DNA of 64,000 nucleotides from Bacillaceae bacterium (GCA_017656255.1 JACDOE010000004.1:62001-126000); one strand, 5' to 3'; positions 1 to 10,327 are shown, counted from the stretch's first letter. Numbers and translations: made by a program. The notes: generated by a model not told the origin, from the sequence alone.

Positions 1-1234
1 CGATCACTTTTTCCATAAACGCCTTGAAGAAACGATTGGTTCTCGGGTCATTAAACTGGCTGGCAATGGTACCGTAAATCGGAAGTTCTTCATCTTTTGC
101 GTCAAACAAATTATGGCTGCGGCGGTACTGTTTGCGTACATCCCGCAGTGCGTCTTCGGAACCTTTTCGTTCAAATTTGTTGATCACGATCAGGTCAGCC
201 ATATCGATCATGTCGATTTTCTCCAGCTGGGACGGTGCACCGAATTCACTGGTCATCACATAAACGGCGATGTCAGAAACGTTGACGATACCGGCATTCC
301 CCTGTCCGATGCCACTGGTTTCAACGATAATCAGGTCAAAACCGGCCGCTCTGACGATGGCGATGGCATCATCGATCGCTTCACTCAATTCGCTTCCCGA
401 CTGGCGGGTAGCCAGACTACGCATATAAACCCGCGGGGAAGACAGGGAATTCATGCGAATCCGGTCGCCAAGCAGGGCGCCTCCCGTTTTTTGTTTGGTG
501 GGGTCAACGGACAATACCGCGATGGTTTTATCCGGATAGGTAATCAGATACCGGCGGATTAGTTCATCGGTCAGCGAGCTTTTCCCGGCACCGCCGGTTC
601 CAGTGATCCCGACAACCGGGGCCAGCCCTTTCGATGTCTTGACTTCCTGCTGAAGGGTGGCAAGCTGCTCAGTCGCCGCCGTCCACTCCTTTTGCTCTCC
701 GTGTTGTTTGACCTGTTCCGCCAGGGTAATCATCCGGGCAATCGCCTGGTGATCCTGTTCCTTCATTTTTTCTACTTCATCTTTCAACTCACGCACGGTG
801 GGGAAATCACACTGCTCGATCATGGACCGGATCATGCCCTGCAGTCCCATACGGCGCCCGTCTTCCGGGGAGAAAATTTTGCAGATTCCGTAATCCTCCA
901 GTTCCTTGATTTCTCTGGGGATGATCACGCCGCCCCCGCCACCGAAGATTTTGATATGGCCGGCACCTTTTTCCTGCAGAAGGTCGTACATGTATTTGAA
1001 GTATTCCATATGGCCGCCCTGATACGAACTGACGGCGATTCCCTGTACATCTTCCTGAATAGCCGCCCGCACCACTTCTTCCACCGAACGGTTGTGGCCG
1101 AGGTGAATCACTTCAGCTCCATAAGACTGCAGGAGGCGCCTCATGATATTCACCGAGGCATCGTGTCCGTCAAACAGGCTGGATGCGGTCACAAAACGAA
1201 CGTTATGCTGAGGTACATAATCCCTCTCACTCAT
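1..1234 (-). CDS. icmF: Fused isobutyryl-CoA mutase IcmF, N-terminal part (3' end outside window)
   Basis: The visible 411 codons read as an N-terminal B12-binding domain followed by a G-protein chaperone domain; the acyl-CoA mutase body lies beyond the window edge. The B12 motif is at residues 22-27 (D-G-H-D-A-S, the IcmF variant of DxHxxG) and a Walker A motif ([12 protein letters not shown]) is near residue 210, followed by a [15 protein letters not shown] block shared with MeaB. IcmF interconverts isobutyryl- and butyryl-CoA using adenosylcobalamin. The ATG at 1234 follows GGAGAGGAGG. It is the last visible gene of the thl-hbd-acd-acd-meaB-tetR operon, so it should serve branched-chain acyl-CoA breakdown. 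The mutase domain itself was not seen. Confidence 0.93.
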   Translation of the reverse strand, partial: MSERDYVPQHNVRFVTASSLFDGHDASVNIMRRLLQSYGAEVIHLGHNRSVEEVVRAAIQEDVQGIAVSSYQGGHMEYFKYMYDLLQEKGAGHIKIFGGGGGVIIPREIKELEDYGICKIFSPEDGRRMGLQGMIRSMIEQCDFPTVRELKDEVEKMKEQDHQAIARMITLAEQVKQHGEQKEWTAATEQLATLQQEVKTSKGLAPVVGITGTGGAGKSSLTDELIRRYLITYPDKTIAVLSVDPTKQKTGGALLGDRIRMNSLSSPRVYMRSLATRQSGSELSEAIDDAIAIVRAAGFDLIIVETSGIGQGNAGIVNVSDIAVYVMTSEFGAPSQLEKIDMIDMADLIVINKFERKGSEDALRDVRKQYRRSHNLFDAKDEELPIYGTIASQFNDPRTNRFFKAFMEKVI

Positions 1235-1264
1235 GACAATCCTCCTCTCCTTCATTCAGACTCA

Positions 1265-1894
1265 TCAGGTGGTCTGTAATTCGCGAAGTAAAAGTGACGT
1301 CTGCATTTCCGTATATTCTTCAAGCGTGTAATGTTTGCGCAGGGCCCAGCGGCGAAATGTCCACATCTCACCCAGCACGATGATATTATGGGCCATCAGA
1401 TTCACGGATTTTTCCTCGAGGCTGAGACTGCCGTCTTCAATCCCGCGCCGCAGTATATCGGCAAAAATTTCTGTGATCTCTTCTTCTTTTTGCAGCACGT
1501 ATTTCTTCGCTTCCGGGGTTAAAGATTTGGTTTCCTGATAAATTAGAAGTACCTTTTCATCCATCTGGTCCATCACTTTTAAATAATCCAGAATCGCCCG
1601 TTTCAGCATTTCTGCTCCGGATAACGAAGCGTCGATGCTGCTGCGGATCCCTTTTTCCATCTCTGAATGGATTGCATCACACACCAGATATAAGACATCT
1701 TCCTTGGATTCAATATATTCATACAGGGTTCCGATGCTGAAACCCGACTCTCTGGCAATCTCCCGGGTGGTGGTTTTGTGGAATCCTTTTGAGATAAAAA
1801 GTTGAACAGCGGCTTCGATGATCTGTTCTCTTCTTTTTTCCACCAGTTTCGGATCTTTCACCAGAGACGGAATCGATTTACGCATTTCCGTCAT
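1265..1894 (-). CDS. TetR-family regulator of the acyl-CoA operon
   Basis: A 209-residue TetR protein. The helix-turn-helix is near residues 20-60 (AVQLFISKGFHKTTTREIA then GFSIGTLYEYIESKEDVLY), followed by an all-helical ligand domain. I chose the ATG at 1894 because GCGGAGGT lies 6 bases upstream; it overlaps the end of meaB by 17 bases, which implies translational coupling. By position and family it most likely senses an acyl-CoA and represses this operon, like FadR/YsiA of Bacillus. Candidate operators are at 7408-7427 (before thl) and around 9700-9716 (before fadF). The ligand is unknown. Confidence 0.9.
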   Translation of the reverse strand: MTEMRKSIPSLVKDPKLVEKRREQIIEAAVQLFISKGFHKTTTREIARESGFSIGTLYEYIESKEDVLYLVCDAIHSEMEKGIRSSIDASLSGAEMLKRAILDYLKVMDQMDEKVLLIYQETKSLTPEAKKYVLQKEEEITEIFADILRRGIEDGSLSLEEKSVNLMAHNIIVLGEMWTFRRWALRKHYTLEEYTEMQTSLLLRELQTT

Positions 1895-2861
1895 CGTCCC
1901 ACCTCCGCTCTTTCGGCTCATACTCTTCCATCATCTTTCCGATCAGCTTTTGTGCTGCGGTGTAGGGGTCCATGCGGCGTTCAGCAACCTGTTCCATCCA
2001 CGGATACTGTTTCCCCTGTTCCAGTTGTTGCATCACTTGCTGCTGGATTTTGTACCCGACGATTTCCGCCACTTCTTGACGCAGGTGATCCCGCCTCCTT
2101 TTATCCCATTCTCCGCTCTGTTCGAGGTACTGGCGGTGGTTGTTCAATGCTTCCCACAGGCTTTCCATCCCCTCCCGGCGAACACTGATCGTTCTCACAA
2201 CAGGTGGTCGCCAGGGGGCATCATGCCTGGCCAGATCGATCATTTGCTCCAGTTCGGTGTACAATTTTTCCACGCCGGGCAGGTCCGCCTTATTAATGAC
2301 AAACAGATCGGCTATTTCCATGATCCCCGCTTTAAAGGCCTGCACGGAATCACCGCCGCCGGGGTTGAGGACCAGGACGATGCTGTCCGCGATGTTCATG
2401 ATGTCGAGCTCCGATTGCCCGACACCAACTGTTTCAATGATGATCACATCTGTGCCGGACGCATCCAGAATCCTGACCGCTTCTTTGGTCGTGCGGGAAA
2501 GGCCGCCGAGGCTTCCCCGTGTTCCCATACTGCGGATAAAAACGTCCGGATCGAGGGCGTGGTTTTGCATACGCACCCGGTCTCCCAGCAGGGCGCCCCC
2601 GGTAAACGGACTGGTGGGATCAACGGCCACCACACCGATGCGAAGTCCCTGTTGTCTGAGATGCCAGATAAAGGCATCGGTCAGCGAGCTCTTCCCGGCT
2701 CCCGGAGGACCCGTGATACCGATCAGATACGCCTTTCCTGTGTGCGGATAAAGGTCTTTCAACATCTCCGTTTTTTCTGGATGATCATCTTCGACATAAG
2801 AGATGGCACGGGCAATGGCCCGACGTTCTCCATCCAGTACGCGACTGGCCAGTTGATTCAT
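1878..2861 (-). CDS. meaB: MeaB/ArgK-type GTPase, B12-mutase chaperone
   Basis: A 327-residue G3E-type GTPase. Walker A (GITGPPGAGKSS) is at residues 48-59, followed by the [18 protein letters not shown] block typical of MeaB, then the D-and-E-rich switch (IIIETVGVGQSE) and NKAD, the guanine-specificity motif. MeaB proteins gate cofactor loading and protect acyl-CoA mutases. I took the ATG at 2861, preceded by AGGTGG; a GTG at 2873 is also possible. A separate MeaB next to an IcmF that carries its own G-domain is notable: it may serve a second mutase encoded elsewhere. Confidence 0.92.
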   Translation of the reverse strand: MNQLASRVLDGERRAIARAISYVEDDHPEKTEMLKDLYPHTGKAYLIGITGPPGAGKSSLTDAFIWHLRQQGLRIGVVAVDPTSPFTGGALLGDRVRMQNHALDPDVFIRSMGTRGSLGGLSRTTKEAVRILDASGTDVIIIETVGVGQSELDIMNIADSIVLVLNPGGGDSVQAFKAGIMEIADLFVINKADLPGVEKLYTELEQMIDLARHDAPWRPPVVRTISVRREGMESLWEALNNHRQYLEQSGEWDKRRRDHLRQEVAEIVGYKIQQQVMQQLEQGKQYPWMEQVAERRMDPYTAAQKLIGKMMEEYEPKERRWDDDGNA

Positions 2862-2873
2862 GCTGGACACCAC

Positions 2874-4016
2874 CTAGTCTTTTAAGAGATTGCGTGCGAT
2901 AACAAGTCGCTGAATTTCATTGGTTCCTTCATAGATTTGTGTGATTTTGGCGTCGCGCATAAACCTCTCGACCGGATACTCCCGGGTATAACCGTAACCC
3001 CCGAAGATCTGGACCGCTTCCGTGGTCACTTCCATCGCGGTGTCACCGGCGTACAATTTGGACATGGCGGAAGCCTGCCCGTACGGAAGTCCCTGGTCTT
3101 CCAACCAGGCTGCCTGATACGTCAACAGACGGGCGGATTCGATTTTGGTCGCCATATCCGCCAGTTTAAACTGGATCGCCTGCTGTTCGGCAATCGGTTT
3201 TCCGAATTGACGGCGTTCTTTTGCGTAATTGAGCGCATGTTCAAAGGCTCCCTGGGCGATCCCCAGTGCCTGGGCAGCAATGCCGTTTCTTCCGCCGTCC
3301 AGGGTCATCATGGCGATTTTAAATCCTTCCCCCACTTCCCCGAGAATGTTTTCTTTCGGAACCCGGCAGTCTTCAAAAATCACTTCCAGGGTCGGGGACG
3401 AACGAATACCCAGTTTCTTTTCTTTTTTCCCCATGGAAAAGCCGGACATGCCTTTCTCTACAATAAACGCAGTGATCCCTTTGTGTTTCTTTTCCGCATC
3501 GGTCTGGGCGAATACTACATAGATGTCCGCTTCACCACCGTTGGTGATAAAGATCTTGTTGCCGTTGAGGATATAATCGTCTCCGTCTTCTCTGGCTGTT
3601 GTTTTCATCGCCGCCGCATCGGATCCGGAACCCGGTTCCGTCAAGCAGTATGCACCGATTTTGCTTCCTTCCGCCAGCGGGCGCAGGTACTTCTGCTTCT
3701 GTTCCTCCGTACCGAATTTGAAAATGGGCCAGCTGGCCAGCGAAATATGGGCGGAAAGCGTGACCCCGATGGAGGAATCGACGCGAGACAGTTCTTCCAC
3801 GGCAATCACGTAACTGAGGTAATCGAAGCCGGCGCCTCCATATTCTTCCGGCCACGGAATCCCCGTCATCCCCAGTTCCGCCATTTTGTCAAAAATGCTT
3901 CGGTCAAAGCGTTCTTCCTCATCACGTTCTGCCGCAGTGGGCGCCACTTCATTCTCGGCAAAATCCCGCACCATTTTACGCATCATCTGGTGTTCTTCAG
4001 ACAGTGTGAACTTCAT
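2874..4016 (-). CDS. Acyl-CoA dehydrogenase
   Basis: A 380-residue flavoprotein that oxidises an acyl-CoA to the 2-enoyl-CoA and passes electrons to ETF. It has the family signatures: the FAD/substrate segment [13 protein letters not shown] near residue 125 and the C-terminal [18 protein letters not shown], whose Glu is the usual catalytic base in short/medium-chain members. The ATG follows GAAGGAGAGG. It is a tandem paralogue of the next gene and is packed against meaB (12 bases). Chain-length or branched-chain preference cannot be read from the sequence; the icmF/meaB neighbours favour a short branched substrate. Confidence 0.95.
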   Translation of the reverse strand: MKFTLSEEHQMMRKMVRDFAENEVAPTAAERDEEERFDRSIFDKMAELGMTGIPWPEEYGGAGFDYLSYVIAVEELSRVDSSIGVTLSAHISLASWPIFKFGTEEQKQKYLRPLAEGSKIGAYCLTEPGSGSDAAAMKTTAREDGDDYILNGNKIFITNGGEADIYVVFAQTDAEKKHKGITAFIVEKGMSGFSMGKKEKKLGIRSSPTLEVIFEDCRVPKENILGEVGEGFKIAMMTLDGGRNGIAAQALGIAQGAFEHALNYAKERRQFGKPIAEQQAIQFKLADMATKIESARLLTYQAAWLEDQGLPYGQASAMSKLYAGDTAMEVTTEAVQIFGGYGYTREYPVERFMRDAKITQIYEGTNEIQRLVIARNLLKD

Positions 4017-4042
4017 GTTTTTTCCTCTCCTTCTCCCTCTTT

Positions 4043-5182
4043 TTAATCCAATAGATGTCTGGCAATTACCGTGCGCTGAATTTCATTGGTCCCTTCATAA
4101 ATCTGGGTAATTTTCGCATCCCGGAACAGGCGTTCCACCGGATATTCCCGAGTATAGCCGTATCCGCCGAAGACCTGAATCGCCTCTGTGGCCACTTTCA
4201 TCGCCGTGTCGGAAGCAAGCATTTTGGCCATGGACGCTTCCTGGCCGCAGGGGATTCCCTGATCGATCAAATCCGCCGCCCGATAAACCATCAGCCGGGC
4301 CGCCTCCACCTGTGTCGCCATATCGGCCAGTTTAAAGGCGATTCCCTGCTGGGCCCCGATCGGTTTGCCGAATTGTTTGCGTTCGCGGGCATAATCCCGG
4401 GCATGTTGCAGGGCGGCTTCGGCAATTCCGAGTGCCTGGGCTCCGATGCCGATTCGTCCGACATTCAGATTGGACATGGCGATTTTGAACCCTTCGCCTT
4501 CTTCGCCGAGCAGGTTTTCTGCGGGGACCTCCGCATTGTCAAAAATCAGTTCGGCTGTATTGGAACCGTGCAGTCCCATTTTTTTCTCCTGCTTGCCGAT
4601 ACTCAATCCCGGTGTGTCTTTTTCGACAATAAAGGCGCTGATTCCTTTATGCCCTTTTGACGAATCAGTGACGGCGAAGGTGATGTAAGTATCGGCTTCC
4701 CCACCGTTGGTAATAAAGACTTTGGTGCCGTTCAGAATATAGTGATCTCCCTTTTTGGCCGCAGTGGTCCTGAGGGACCGTGAATCGGAGCCGGCACCGG
4801 GCTCGGTGAGCGCGAAGGCTCCGAGATATTCCCCGGCTGCCAGTCGCGGGAGGTACTTTTTCTGCTGCTGTTCATTTCCGAAATATAAAATGGGATTGGT
4901 GCCGACCGAGGTGTGTACAGATAGAATCACCCCGATGGTGGCACTGACCCTGGATATTTCATTGATGGCAATAATGTATGAGGTGAAGTCAGCGCCGGCA
5001 CCGCCCCATTTTTCGGGAATGGGGATTCCCATCAATCCGTAGGACGCCATTTTTTTAATAACTTCCTTCGGGAATGTTTCATTTTCCTCCATTTCCGGCA
5101 CAACCGGGGCGATTTCATTTTCAGCAAAGTCACGAACCATTTTTCTCATCATGTCCTGTTCTTCTGTCCAGCTTAGTTTCAT
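4043..5182 (-). CDS. Acyl-CoA dehydrogenase (MmgC-like)
   Basis: A 379-residue acyl-CoA dehydrogenase, clearly related to its downstream neighbour but diverged over much of its length. It shows [17 protein letters not shown] near residue 125 and [18 protein letters not shown] at the end, with the catalytic Glu retained. The start at 5182 has AAAAAAGGAGGAACC upstream. It lies between hbd and the second dehydrogenase, in the order seen for mmgABC in Bacillus. Two dehydrogenases in one operon suggest different acyl chains, for example isobutyryl- and butyryl-CoA. That is inference. Confidence 0.95.
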   Translation of the reverse strand: MKLSWTEEQDMMRKMVRDFAENEIAPVVPEMEENETFPKEVIKKMASYGLMGIPIPEKWGGAGADFTSYIIAINEISRVSATIGVILSVHTSVGTNPILYFGNEQQQKKYLPRLAAGEYLGAFALTEPGAGSDSRSLRTTAAKKGDHYILNGTKVFITNGGEADTYITFAVTDSSKGHKGISAFIVEKDTPGLSIGKQEKKMGLHGSNTAELIFDNAEVPAENLLGEEGEGFKIAMSNLNVGRIGIGAQALGIAEAALQHARDYARERKQFGKPIGAQQGIAFKLADMATQVEAARLMVYRAADLIDQGIPCGQEASMAKMLASDTAMKVATEAIQVFGGYGYTREYPVERLFRDAKITQIYEGTNEIQRTVIARHLLD

Positions 5183-5214
5183 CCCGGTTCCTCCTTTTTT
5201 AAACCGCCAGGCTG

Positions 5215-6060
5215 TTATTCATAGGTGTAAAAGCCGCGCCCGGTCTTGCGTCCCAGCCATCCGGCCTTCACGTATTTGCGAAGCAGCGGGCAGGGGCGAT
5301 ATTTGGAATCGCCGAATCCTTCATAAAGCACTTCCATGATGTAGAGGCAGGTATCGAGCCCGATAAAATCGGCGAGGGTGAGCGGCCCCATCGGATGATT
5401 CATGCCCAGTTTCATCACTTCATCCACCGCTTCTGGTTCGGCTACGCCTTCATAGACGCAATAAATGGCTTCGTTAATCATCGGCATCAGCACCCGGTTG
5501 GAAACGAAGCCAGGAAAATCGTTGACTTCAACCGGCGTCTTGCCCATGGTTTTGGCCAGATCTTCCACCTTCTGATAAACCTCATCACTGGTGGCCAGAC
5601 CGCGGATGACTTCCACCAGTTTCATTACCGGCACCGGATTCATAAAATGCATGCCGATGACTCTGTCCGGCCGGTTGGTAAAAGCTGCTATTTCTGTAAT
5701 CGGGAGTGATGACGTGTTAGAGGCCAGAATAGCATGCTCCGGGGCAATCTTGTCCAGATCACGGAAGATGCCGGTCTTGACCTCCATTTTCTCTGTGACG
5801 GCCTCGATGGCGATATCAATGTCGCGGGCATTCTCCAGAGAGGTCGATGAGGTGATGCGTTGGAGAACATTCTGTTTTTCCTGTTCGTCCATTTGTCCTT
5901 TCTCCACATTTCGGGACAGGTTTTTCTCGATCACGCCCAGTCCCCGCTGAACAAATTCTTCCTTAATGTCATGGAGCACGACGTCCAGTCCTGCCTGAGC
6001 GGCTACCTGTGCAATGCCGCTCCCCATTTGTCCGGCTCCGATGACCATGACTTTTTTCAT
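5215..6060 (-). CDS. hbd: 3-hydroxybutyryl-CoA dehydrogenase (Hbd/MmgB)
   Basis: A 281-residue NAD(P)-dependent 3-hydroxyacyl-CoA dehydrogenase of the short form (no crotonase fusion). The N-terminal Rossmann motif is [13 protein letters not shown]; the catalytic His sits in [17 protein letters not shown] and the conserved [11 protein letters not shown] follows. It reversibly oxidises 3-hydroxybutyryl-CoA to acetoacetyl-CoA, the substrate of the thiolase encoded just upstream. Its start follows CAAGGAGGAAAAG. A 107-base gap separates it from thl with no obvious terminator. Confidence 0.95.
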   Translation of the reverse strand: MKKVMVIGAGQMGSGIAQVAAQAGLDVVLHDIKEEFVQRGLGVIEKNLSRNVEKGQMDEQEKQNVLQRITSSTSLENARDIDIAIEAVTEKMEVKTGIFRDLDKIAPEHAILASNTSSLPITEIAAFTNRPDRVIGMHFMNPVPVMKLVEVIRGLATSDEVYQKVEDLAKTMGKTPVEVNDFPGFVSNRVLMPMINEAIYCVYEGVAEPEAVDEVMKLGMNHPMGPLTLADFIGLDTCLYIMEVLYEGFGDSKYRPCPLLRKYVKAGWLGRKTGRGFYTYE

Positions 6061-6167
6061 CTGTCTTTTCCTCCTTGTGTCTCTGTTTTTGTTTTGATGT
6101 ATGAAAGATGTCGCTGATTACTCAGGACCTGTCTATCACGTTGAATCATGGATCGATCTTATCCAGT

Positions 6168-7361
6168 TTATGGAGCGGGTACTTCCACCAGAACAGCATC
6201 CCCCTGAGCCGCTCCGCTGCAGATGGCGGCAATACCCAGTCCACCACCACGGCGACGCAGTTCGTAGATGAGAGTCATCAGGATTCGCGCCCCGCTGGCG
6301 CCGATGGGATGCCCCAGTGCGATGGCACCGCCGTTGACATTGACTTTTTCCCGGTCCCAGCCCACGATTTTTTCACTGGTCAGGGTAACGGCGGCAAAGG
6401 CTTCGTTGACTTCGAACAAATCAATGTCGGCCAGAGATACACCGGTTTTTTTCAGCAACTTGTTGATAGCAAGTCCCGGCGTTGTCGCGATATATGGTGC
6501 TTCCGCCGCCACTTCAGCATGCCCGCGAATAATGGCGAGTGGCTCTTTACCTTCTTTTTGGGCACGGGATTCAGACATGATCAGAACCGCTCCGGCCCCA
6601 TCGTTAACGCCGGGTGCATTTCCGGCAGTCACTGTTCCATCTTCGGTGAAAACCGGCGGTAGTTTGCCTAACTTCTCCAGGCTGGTGTCACGGCGCGGTG
6701 ATTCATCCGTCGTCACCATGGCCGGTTGATCGGATCCTTTTTTCCGCGGGCCTTCAACCGGTACAATTTCTTTTGCCAGTTTCCCCTCATCGATGGCCTG
6801 GATCGCACGCTGGTGACTTCTGAGCGCCCATTCATCCTGTTCTTCCCGGGGAATTTCGTATTCGGCCGCCACATGGCTGCCGTGTACCGCCATGTGAACC
6901 TGATCGAAGGCACAGAAAAGACCGTCATGAATCATCAGGTCCTTGATATCACCATCTCCCATGCGCATTCCCCATCTCGCCCGGGGCAGGGCATAAGGGG
7001 CGTTACTCATGCTCTCCATACCGCCGGCCACCATCACTTCCACATCTCCAGCGCGGATTATCTGGTCGGCCAGCGTGATACTGCGGATGCCGGATGCACA
7101 CACTTTGTTGATGGTTTCCGTGGCGACTTCCCAGGGGAGTCCAGCCAGACGTGCCGCCTGTCGGGAAGGAATCTGTCCGGCACCTCCCTGAAGCACCATT
7201 CCCATGATCACTTCGTCGATCTGTTCCCCTTCGATCCCGGCGCGCTCAAGCACTTCCCGAATCACGATTCCCCCGAGTTCTACCGCTTTCTTGTGCTGAA
7301 GCGAGCCGCCAAATTTACCGAAGGGCGTCCTCGCTGCACTGACGATGACGGAACGTTCCAT
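6168..7361 (-). CDS. thlA: Acetyl-CoA acetyltransferase (thiolase)
   Basis: A 397-residue thiolase, first gene of the degradation operon. The acyl-carrying Cys is in [11 protein letters not shown] near residue 88; the C-terminal [11 protein letters not shown] and CSGAAQGDA give the catalytic His and second Cys. It cleaves acetoacetyl-CoA to two acetyl-CoA (or runs in reverse). The start has AAAAGGAGAGG upstream. A TetR-type inverted repeat lies 47 bases before the start codon, so this is the likely control point of the thl-to-icmF operon. Equivalent to MmgA/AtoB; the exact ortholog name is uncertain. Confidence 0.95.
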   Translation of the reverse strand: MERSVIVSAARTPFGKFGGSLQHKKAVELGGIVIREVLERAGIEGEQIDEVIMGMVLQGGAGQIPSRQAARLAGLPWEVATETINKVCASGIRSITLADQIIRAGDVEVMVAGGMESMSNAPYALPRARWGMRMGDGDIKDLMIHDGLFCAFDQVHMAVHGSHVAAEYEIPREEQDEWALRSHQRAIQAIDEGKLAKEIVPVEGPRKKGSDQPAMVTTDESPRRDTSLEKLGKLPPVFTEDGTVTAGNAPGVNDGAGAVLIMSESRAQKEGKEPLAIIRGHAEVAAEAPYIATTPGLAINKLLKKTGVSLADIDLFEVNEAFAAVTLTSEKIVGWDREKVNVNGGAIALGHPIGASGARILMTLIYELRRRGGGLGIAAICSGAAQGDAVLVEVPAP

Positions 7362-7407
7362 GAGTTTATCCTCTCCTTTTAGTAAAATGAAACGTAAATG
7401 TTCTTCT

Positions 7408-7427
7408 GACTGAACACTCGCTCAGTC
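7408..7427. promoter_or_regulatory. TetR-type operator before thl
   Basis: Inverted repeat GACTGA-N8-TCAGTC with perfect 6-base arms. On the minus strand it contains CTGAGCGAGTGTTCAG, which matches the element near 9700-9716 (CTGAGCGAGCGCTCG) at almost every position. Two similar sites before two related transcription units fit binding by the TetR encoded at 1265-1894. Binding is inferred. Confidence 0.6.
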
Positions 7428-7438
7428 CAGTTGCGTTG

Positions 7439-7477
7439 AAACCCCCGGTTCCCGATTGTAAGGTGGGACCGGGGTTT
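7439..7477 (-). terminator. Probable terminator or attenuating hairpin after fadF
   Basis: AAACCCCCGGT and ACCGGGGTTT form a GC-rich stem with an 18-base loop. The U-tract on the minus strand is poor, so some readthrough from fadF into thl is possible. Confidence 0.45.
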
Positions 7478-7512
7478 CCCGTGCTGATGACCGTACAAAT
7501 CTTTCCTTTTTA

Positions 7513-9627
7513 TTATATGGCTTTTAGCAGAACTTCGGCAATATCCATCGTCTGAATATCGTCTTCCCGTTCTTTGGCCTTGGTACCATCACTCATCATG
7601 GTCAGGCAGTACGGACATGCGCTGCTGATCATGGTCGGATTCACTTTAAGCGCTTGTTCCGTACGCTCCAGATTGACCCGGGTTCCTTCCGTCTCTTCCA
7701 TCCACATCAGGCCGCCGCCGGCACCGCAGCACATGCTGTCTTCATGGCTGCGCTCCATTTCGACCAGTTCCACGCCCGGAATGGCTTTGAGAATCTCGCG
7801 CGGCTGATCGTAGACCCCGTTGTAACGGCCCAGATAACAGGAGTCATGATAGGTAATCCGTTCCTTGACTTCTTTCGTCGGCTTCAGACGCCCTTCTTTT
7901 ACCAGCTCATACAGCAGTTCCGTATGGTGATAAACTTCAGCTTCCAGCCCGAATTCCGGATATTCATGCTTGAAGGTATTGTAGGTATGCGGGCAGGCGG
8001 TGACGATTTTCTTTACATTGTATTTCTGGAATGTTTCAATATTCTCCATGGCCAGTTGCTGGAATAGGAATTCATTACCGGTACGGCGCGCTGTATCTCC
8101 GGAGTTTTTCTCCTCGTTGCCAAGAATGGCGAATTTGACGCCCGCTTTGTGCATCAGTTCTGCGAATGCACGGGCCACCTTGATGCTGCGGTTATCATAG
8201 GATCCCATCGAACCGACGAAGAACAGGTATTCAAACTCATCGGTTTCTTTAACTGTGGGGACGATGTCTTCCATCCCTTCACGCCAGTTGATCCGCTCGT
8301 TGCGGTTAATGCCCCACGGATTGCTCTGACGTTCGATATTCTGATACGTGCGGGCCATTTCCGCCGGCATTTTCCCTTCTGTCAGGACCAGATAACGCCG
8401 CATATCCATGATAAAGTCCACATGTTCATTGGAAACCGGGCACTGGTCTTCACAGTTGCGGCAGGTGGTGCAGGCCCAGAGTTCCTGTTCGGTGATCACA
8501 TCTCCGATCAGATTGACATCATATTCGGCCAGCGGTTGAACAGCTCCCTCACCGGCTGCTGCCGCTTCGGATTCCGCTCCTTCAGATTTGACCTGAGCCG
8601 CCTGGAAGGCCAACTGGTTGGCTTTCGACCCGGAGAAAGCGAAGGCAGGCATCCACGGAGTGCGGGAAGTGATGGCTGCTCCCTTCTCCGTCAGATGGTC
8701 ACGCATTTTGATCATTAAGTCCATCGGAGAAAGCATCTTACCAGTCCCTGACGCCGGGCACATATTGGTACATCTTCCGCATTCCACACAGGCATACAGG
8801 TCGATCAACTGATCCTGCCGGAAATTTTCAATCCGTCCCACCCCGTATTCTTCCAGGGTTTCGTCTTCAAAGTCGATGGTGCTCAATTTCCCCGGCGGAT
8901 CCAGTTTTTTAAAGAATACGTTGATCGGGGCAAAAATCAGGTGAGCGTGCTTGGACTGCGGCACGTACAGTGCAAAGGAGAGCAGAATCAACAGATGCGC
9001 CCACCAGAATACATAAAAAAGGGCCTTCGCTGCTGCCGGACTGATGCCGCCAAAAGCGAGCACGATCAGGGAGGACAGCGGCGTGTAGGCACTGGCCTCA
9101 TGTCCGAGCCACAGAGATTCAAATCCGAGAGACAAAATAACGGAAAGCATCAGCGTGCTGATAAACAGGATGACGATCCCGGCCTTGAATCCTCTTTTCA
9201 GACGGGGCAACTTTTCGATATAACGGCGATAAAACGCGTATCCCACAGCGAGAAGCACCAGGAACACCGTGATTTCCTGCATCAGGCTAAAGTATTTGTG
9301 GGCACTGCCGAAGGGCATTTTCCATCCTTCAACCAGCCCTTTGATGATCAGTTCGATCGCACCGAACTGCAGGATAATAAAACCGTAAAACATGACGACA
9401 TGCATGATCCCGCTTTTTTTGTCTTTCAGCAGTTTCTTCTGACCGAAGACATTGGTCAGGATCGCATTCACTCTCGCGCCCAGATCCTTTTTCAGATCAG
9501 CGGATTTGCCCAGTTTGATGAACAGATACCGGCTGTAAATGACATGGGCAATCAGGTACACAAAGAATCCGGTTACGGCAATGAAAGCAATAAGATTGAT
9601 CAAGGACAACAATTCCAATTTCTCCAC
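7513..9627 (-). CDS. fadF: Membrane iron-sulfur heterodisulfide-reductase-like protein FadF
   Basis: A 704-residue protein. The first ~230 residues hold about six membrane helices (NarI-like). Then come two 4Fe-4S motifs (CVECGRCTNMCP and CTTCRNCEDQCP) and two CCG-type domains (CPHTYNTFKHEYP with SMCCGAGGG near the end, and ACPYCLTMM). Bacillus FadF (YwjF) is the named relative and belongs to the FadR regulon; it probably passes electrons from ETF to menaquinone. The listed start is a GTG at 9627; a TTG at 9612 has better spacing from GGGGTGGAG. A TetR-type operator lies about 75-90 bases upstream. Confidence 0.88.
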   Translation of the reverse strand: MEKLELLSLINLIAFIAVTGFFVYLIAHVIYSRYLFIKLGKSADLKKDLGARVNAILTNVFGQKKLLKDKKSGIMHVVMFYGFIILQFGAIELIIKGLVEGWKMPFGSAHKYFSLMQEITVFLVLLAVGYAFYRRYIEKLPRLKRGFKAGIVILFISTLMLSVILSLGFESLWLGHEASAYTPLSSLIVLAFGGISPAAAKALFYVFWWAHLLILLSFALYVPQSKHAHLIFAPINVFFKKLDPPGKLSTIDFEDETLEEYGVGRIENFRQDQLIDLYACVECGRCTNMCPASGTGKMLSPMDLMIKMRDHLTEKGAAITSRTPWMPAFAFSGSKANQLAFQAAQVKSEGAESEAAAAGEGAVQPLAEYDVNLIGDVITEQELWACTTCRNCEDQCPVSNEHVDFIMDMRRYLVLTEGKMPAEMARTYQNIERQSNPWGINRNERINWREGMEDIVPTVKETDEFEYLFFVGSMGSYDNRSIKVARAFAELMHKAGVKFAILGNEEKNSGDTARRTGNEFLFQQLAMENIETFQKYNVKKIVTACPHTYNTFKHEYPEFGLEAEVYHHTELLYELVKEGRLKPTKEVKERITYHDSCYLGRYNGVYDQPREILKAIPGVELVEMERSHEDSMCCGAGGGLMWMEETEGTRVNLERTEQALKVNPTMISSACPYCLTMMSDGTKAKEREDDIQTMDIAEVLLKAI

Positions 9628-9699
9628 CCCTCATCGGTTGTTTTTCACAAAAAACCGAAATGATCATTAAAAAATTGTCATAAGTGCATCCGGAAAATC

Positions 9700-9716
9700 T
9701 GAGCGAGCGCTCGTTA
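9700..9716. promoter_or_regulatory. TetR-type operator before fadF
   Basis: Contains the perfect 10-base palindrome CGAGCGCTCG (9704-9713) inside TGAGCGAGCGCTCGTTA. It shares CTGAGCGAG-Y-G-Y-TC with the thl operator. It lies between fadF (minus) and the DUF3905 gene (plus). Confidence 0.6.
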
Positions 9717-9808
9717 GGATATAAATTCTACATCAACTCGAAAATTCCTTCTCTGAACATTTGTCATTTTTAACTCCCTTATCATCATAGCATGTTTTGA
9801 ACAAAAAA

Positions 9809-9822
9809 TGAATGGTCATTCA
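9809..9822. promoter_or_regulatory. Palindrome TGAATG-GT-CATTCA
   Basis: Perfect 6-base arms flanked by an A-tract and a T-tract. It resembles TetR/FadR-type half-sites (TGAATG/CATTCA) but is shorter than the Bacillus FadR box. It lies 92 bases upstream of the DUF3905 start and 182 bases from fadF, so either gene could be the target. Confidence 0.4.
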
Positions 9823-9913
9823 GTTTTTTGCCAGGAAAAATTTTTAATGGCTGAACAACAGAGGGGACGGGGAAACTATGCCTACTCCCTGTATTCGTGA
9901 GGTGATAAAAGGG

Positions 9914-10327
9914 ATGAATCAAAACAAGCCGCAGTACAATGAGCCGGTTACGGACCCCCGACAGATCGGGCAGACAGACCCGGCTTCCGATCGAGATGAT
10001 GAAACTCGACAGCACACCACCGAGACAGAGGATTATCACACGGATTTTCTCCCCGGTTATGAAGACGAGGGACGTCCCCGGGATCCATTCGTCAATGAAT
10101 TTGGCGTTGTCATCGGGGATGGTAAATACCGATCTCCCCAGTCTCCGCTGGAAAACTGGAGCAAAGAAGTGGATCCAGCAGTCATGGCGGGAGACCGATG
10201 GGTTCATCCTTATAATGATATCGGATTTAACACCGATGAAAACCGTGATTATTTTGAAAAGGGCGTGCCTCCGCAGGGATATCCATTCATGCATCCAACC
10301 AAGGATGTCAGTTACGGCAGGGATTAA
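9914..10327 (+). CDS. DUF3905-like conserved hypothetical protein
   Basis: A 137-residue soluble protein without signal peptide. The N-terminal third is polar and low-complexity (Asn, Gln, Asp, Thr rich). The C-terminal ~80 residues look conserved: FVNEFGVVIGDGKY, MAGDRWVHPYNDIG and MHPTKDVSYG. I recall this pattern from DUF3905 proteins of Bacillales, which have no assigned function. ATG 9914 is chosen because GAGGTGAT ends 7 bases upstream; ATG 9878 is weaker. It is a lone gene ended by a strong terminator. Confidence 0.7.
   Translation: MNQNKPQYNEPVTDPRQIGQTDPASDRDDETRQHTTETEDYHTDFLPGYEDEGRPRDPFVNEFGVVIGDGKYRSPQSPLENWSKEVDPAVMAGDRWVHPYNDIGFNTDENRDYFEKGVPPQGYPFMHPTKDVSYGRD

Noticed and set aside
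1818-2885. A 355-codon plus-strand frame across meaB and tetR
   Set aside because: It is antisense to meaB, which has all GTPase motifs and ribosome sites. The frame has no family match.
9785-10294. A 169-codon minus-strand frame opposite DUF3905
   Set aside because: Antisense to a conserved protein with a good ribosome site; runs through the palindrome and promoter region.
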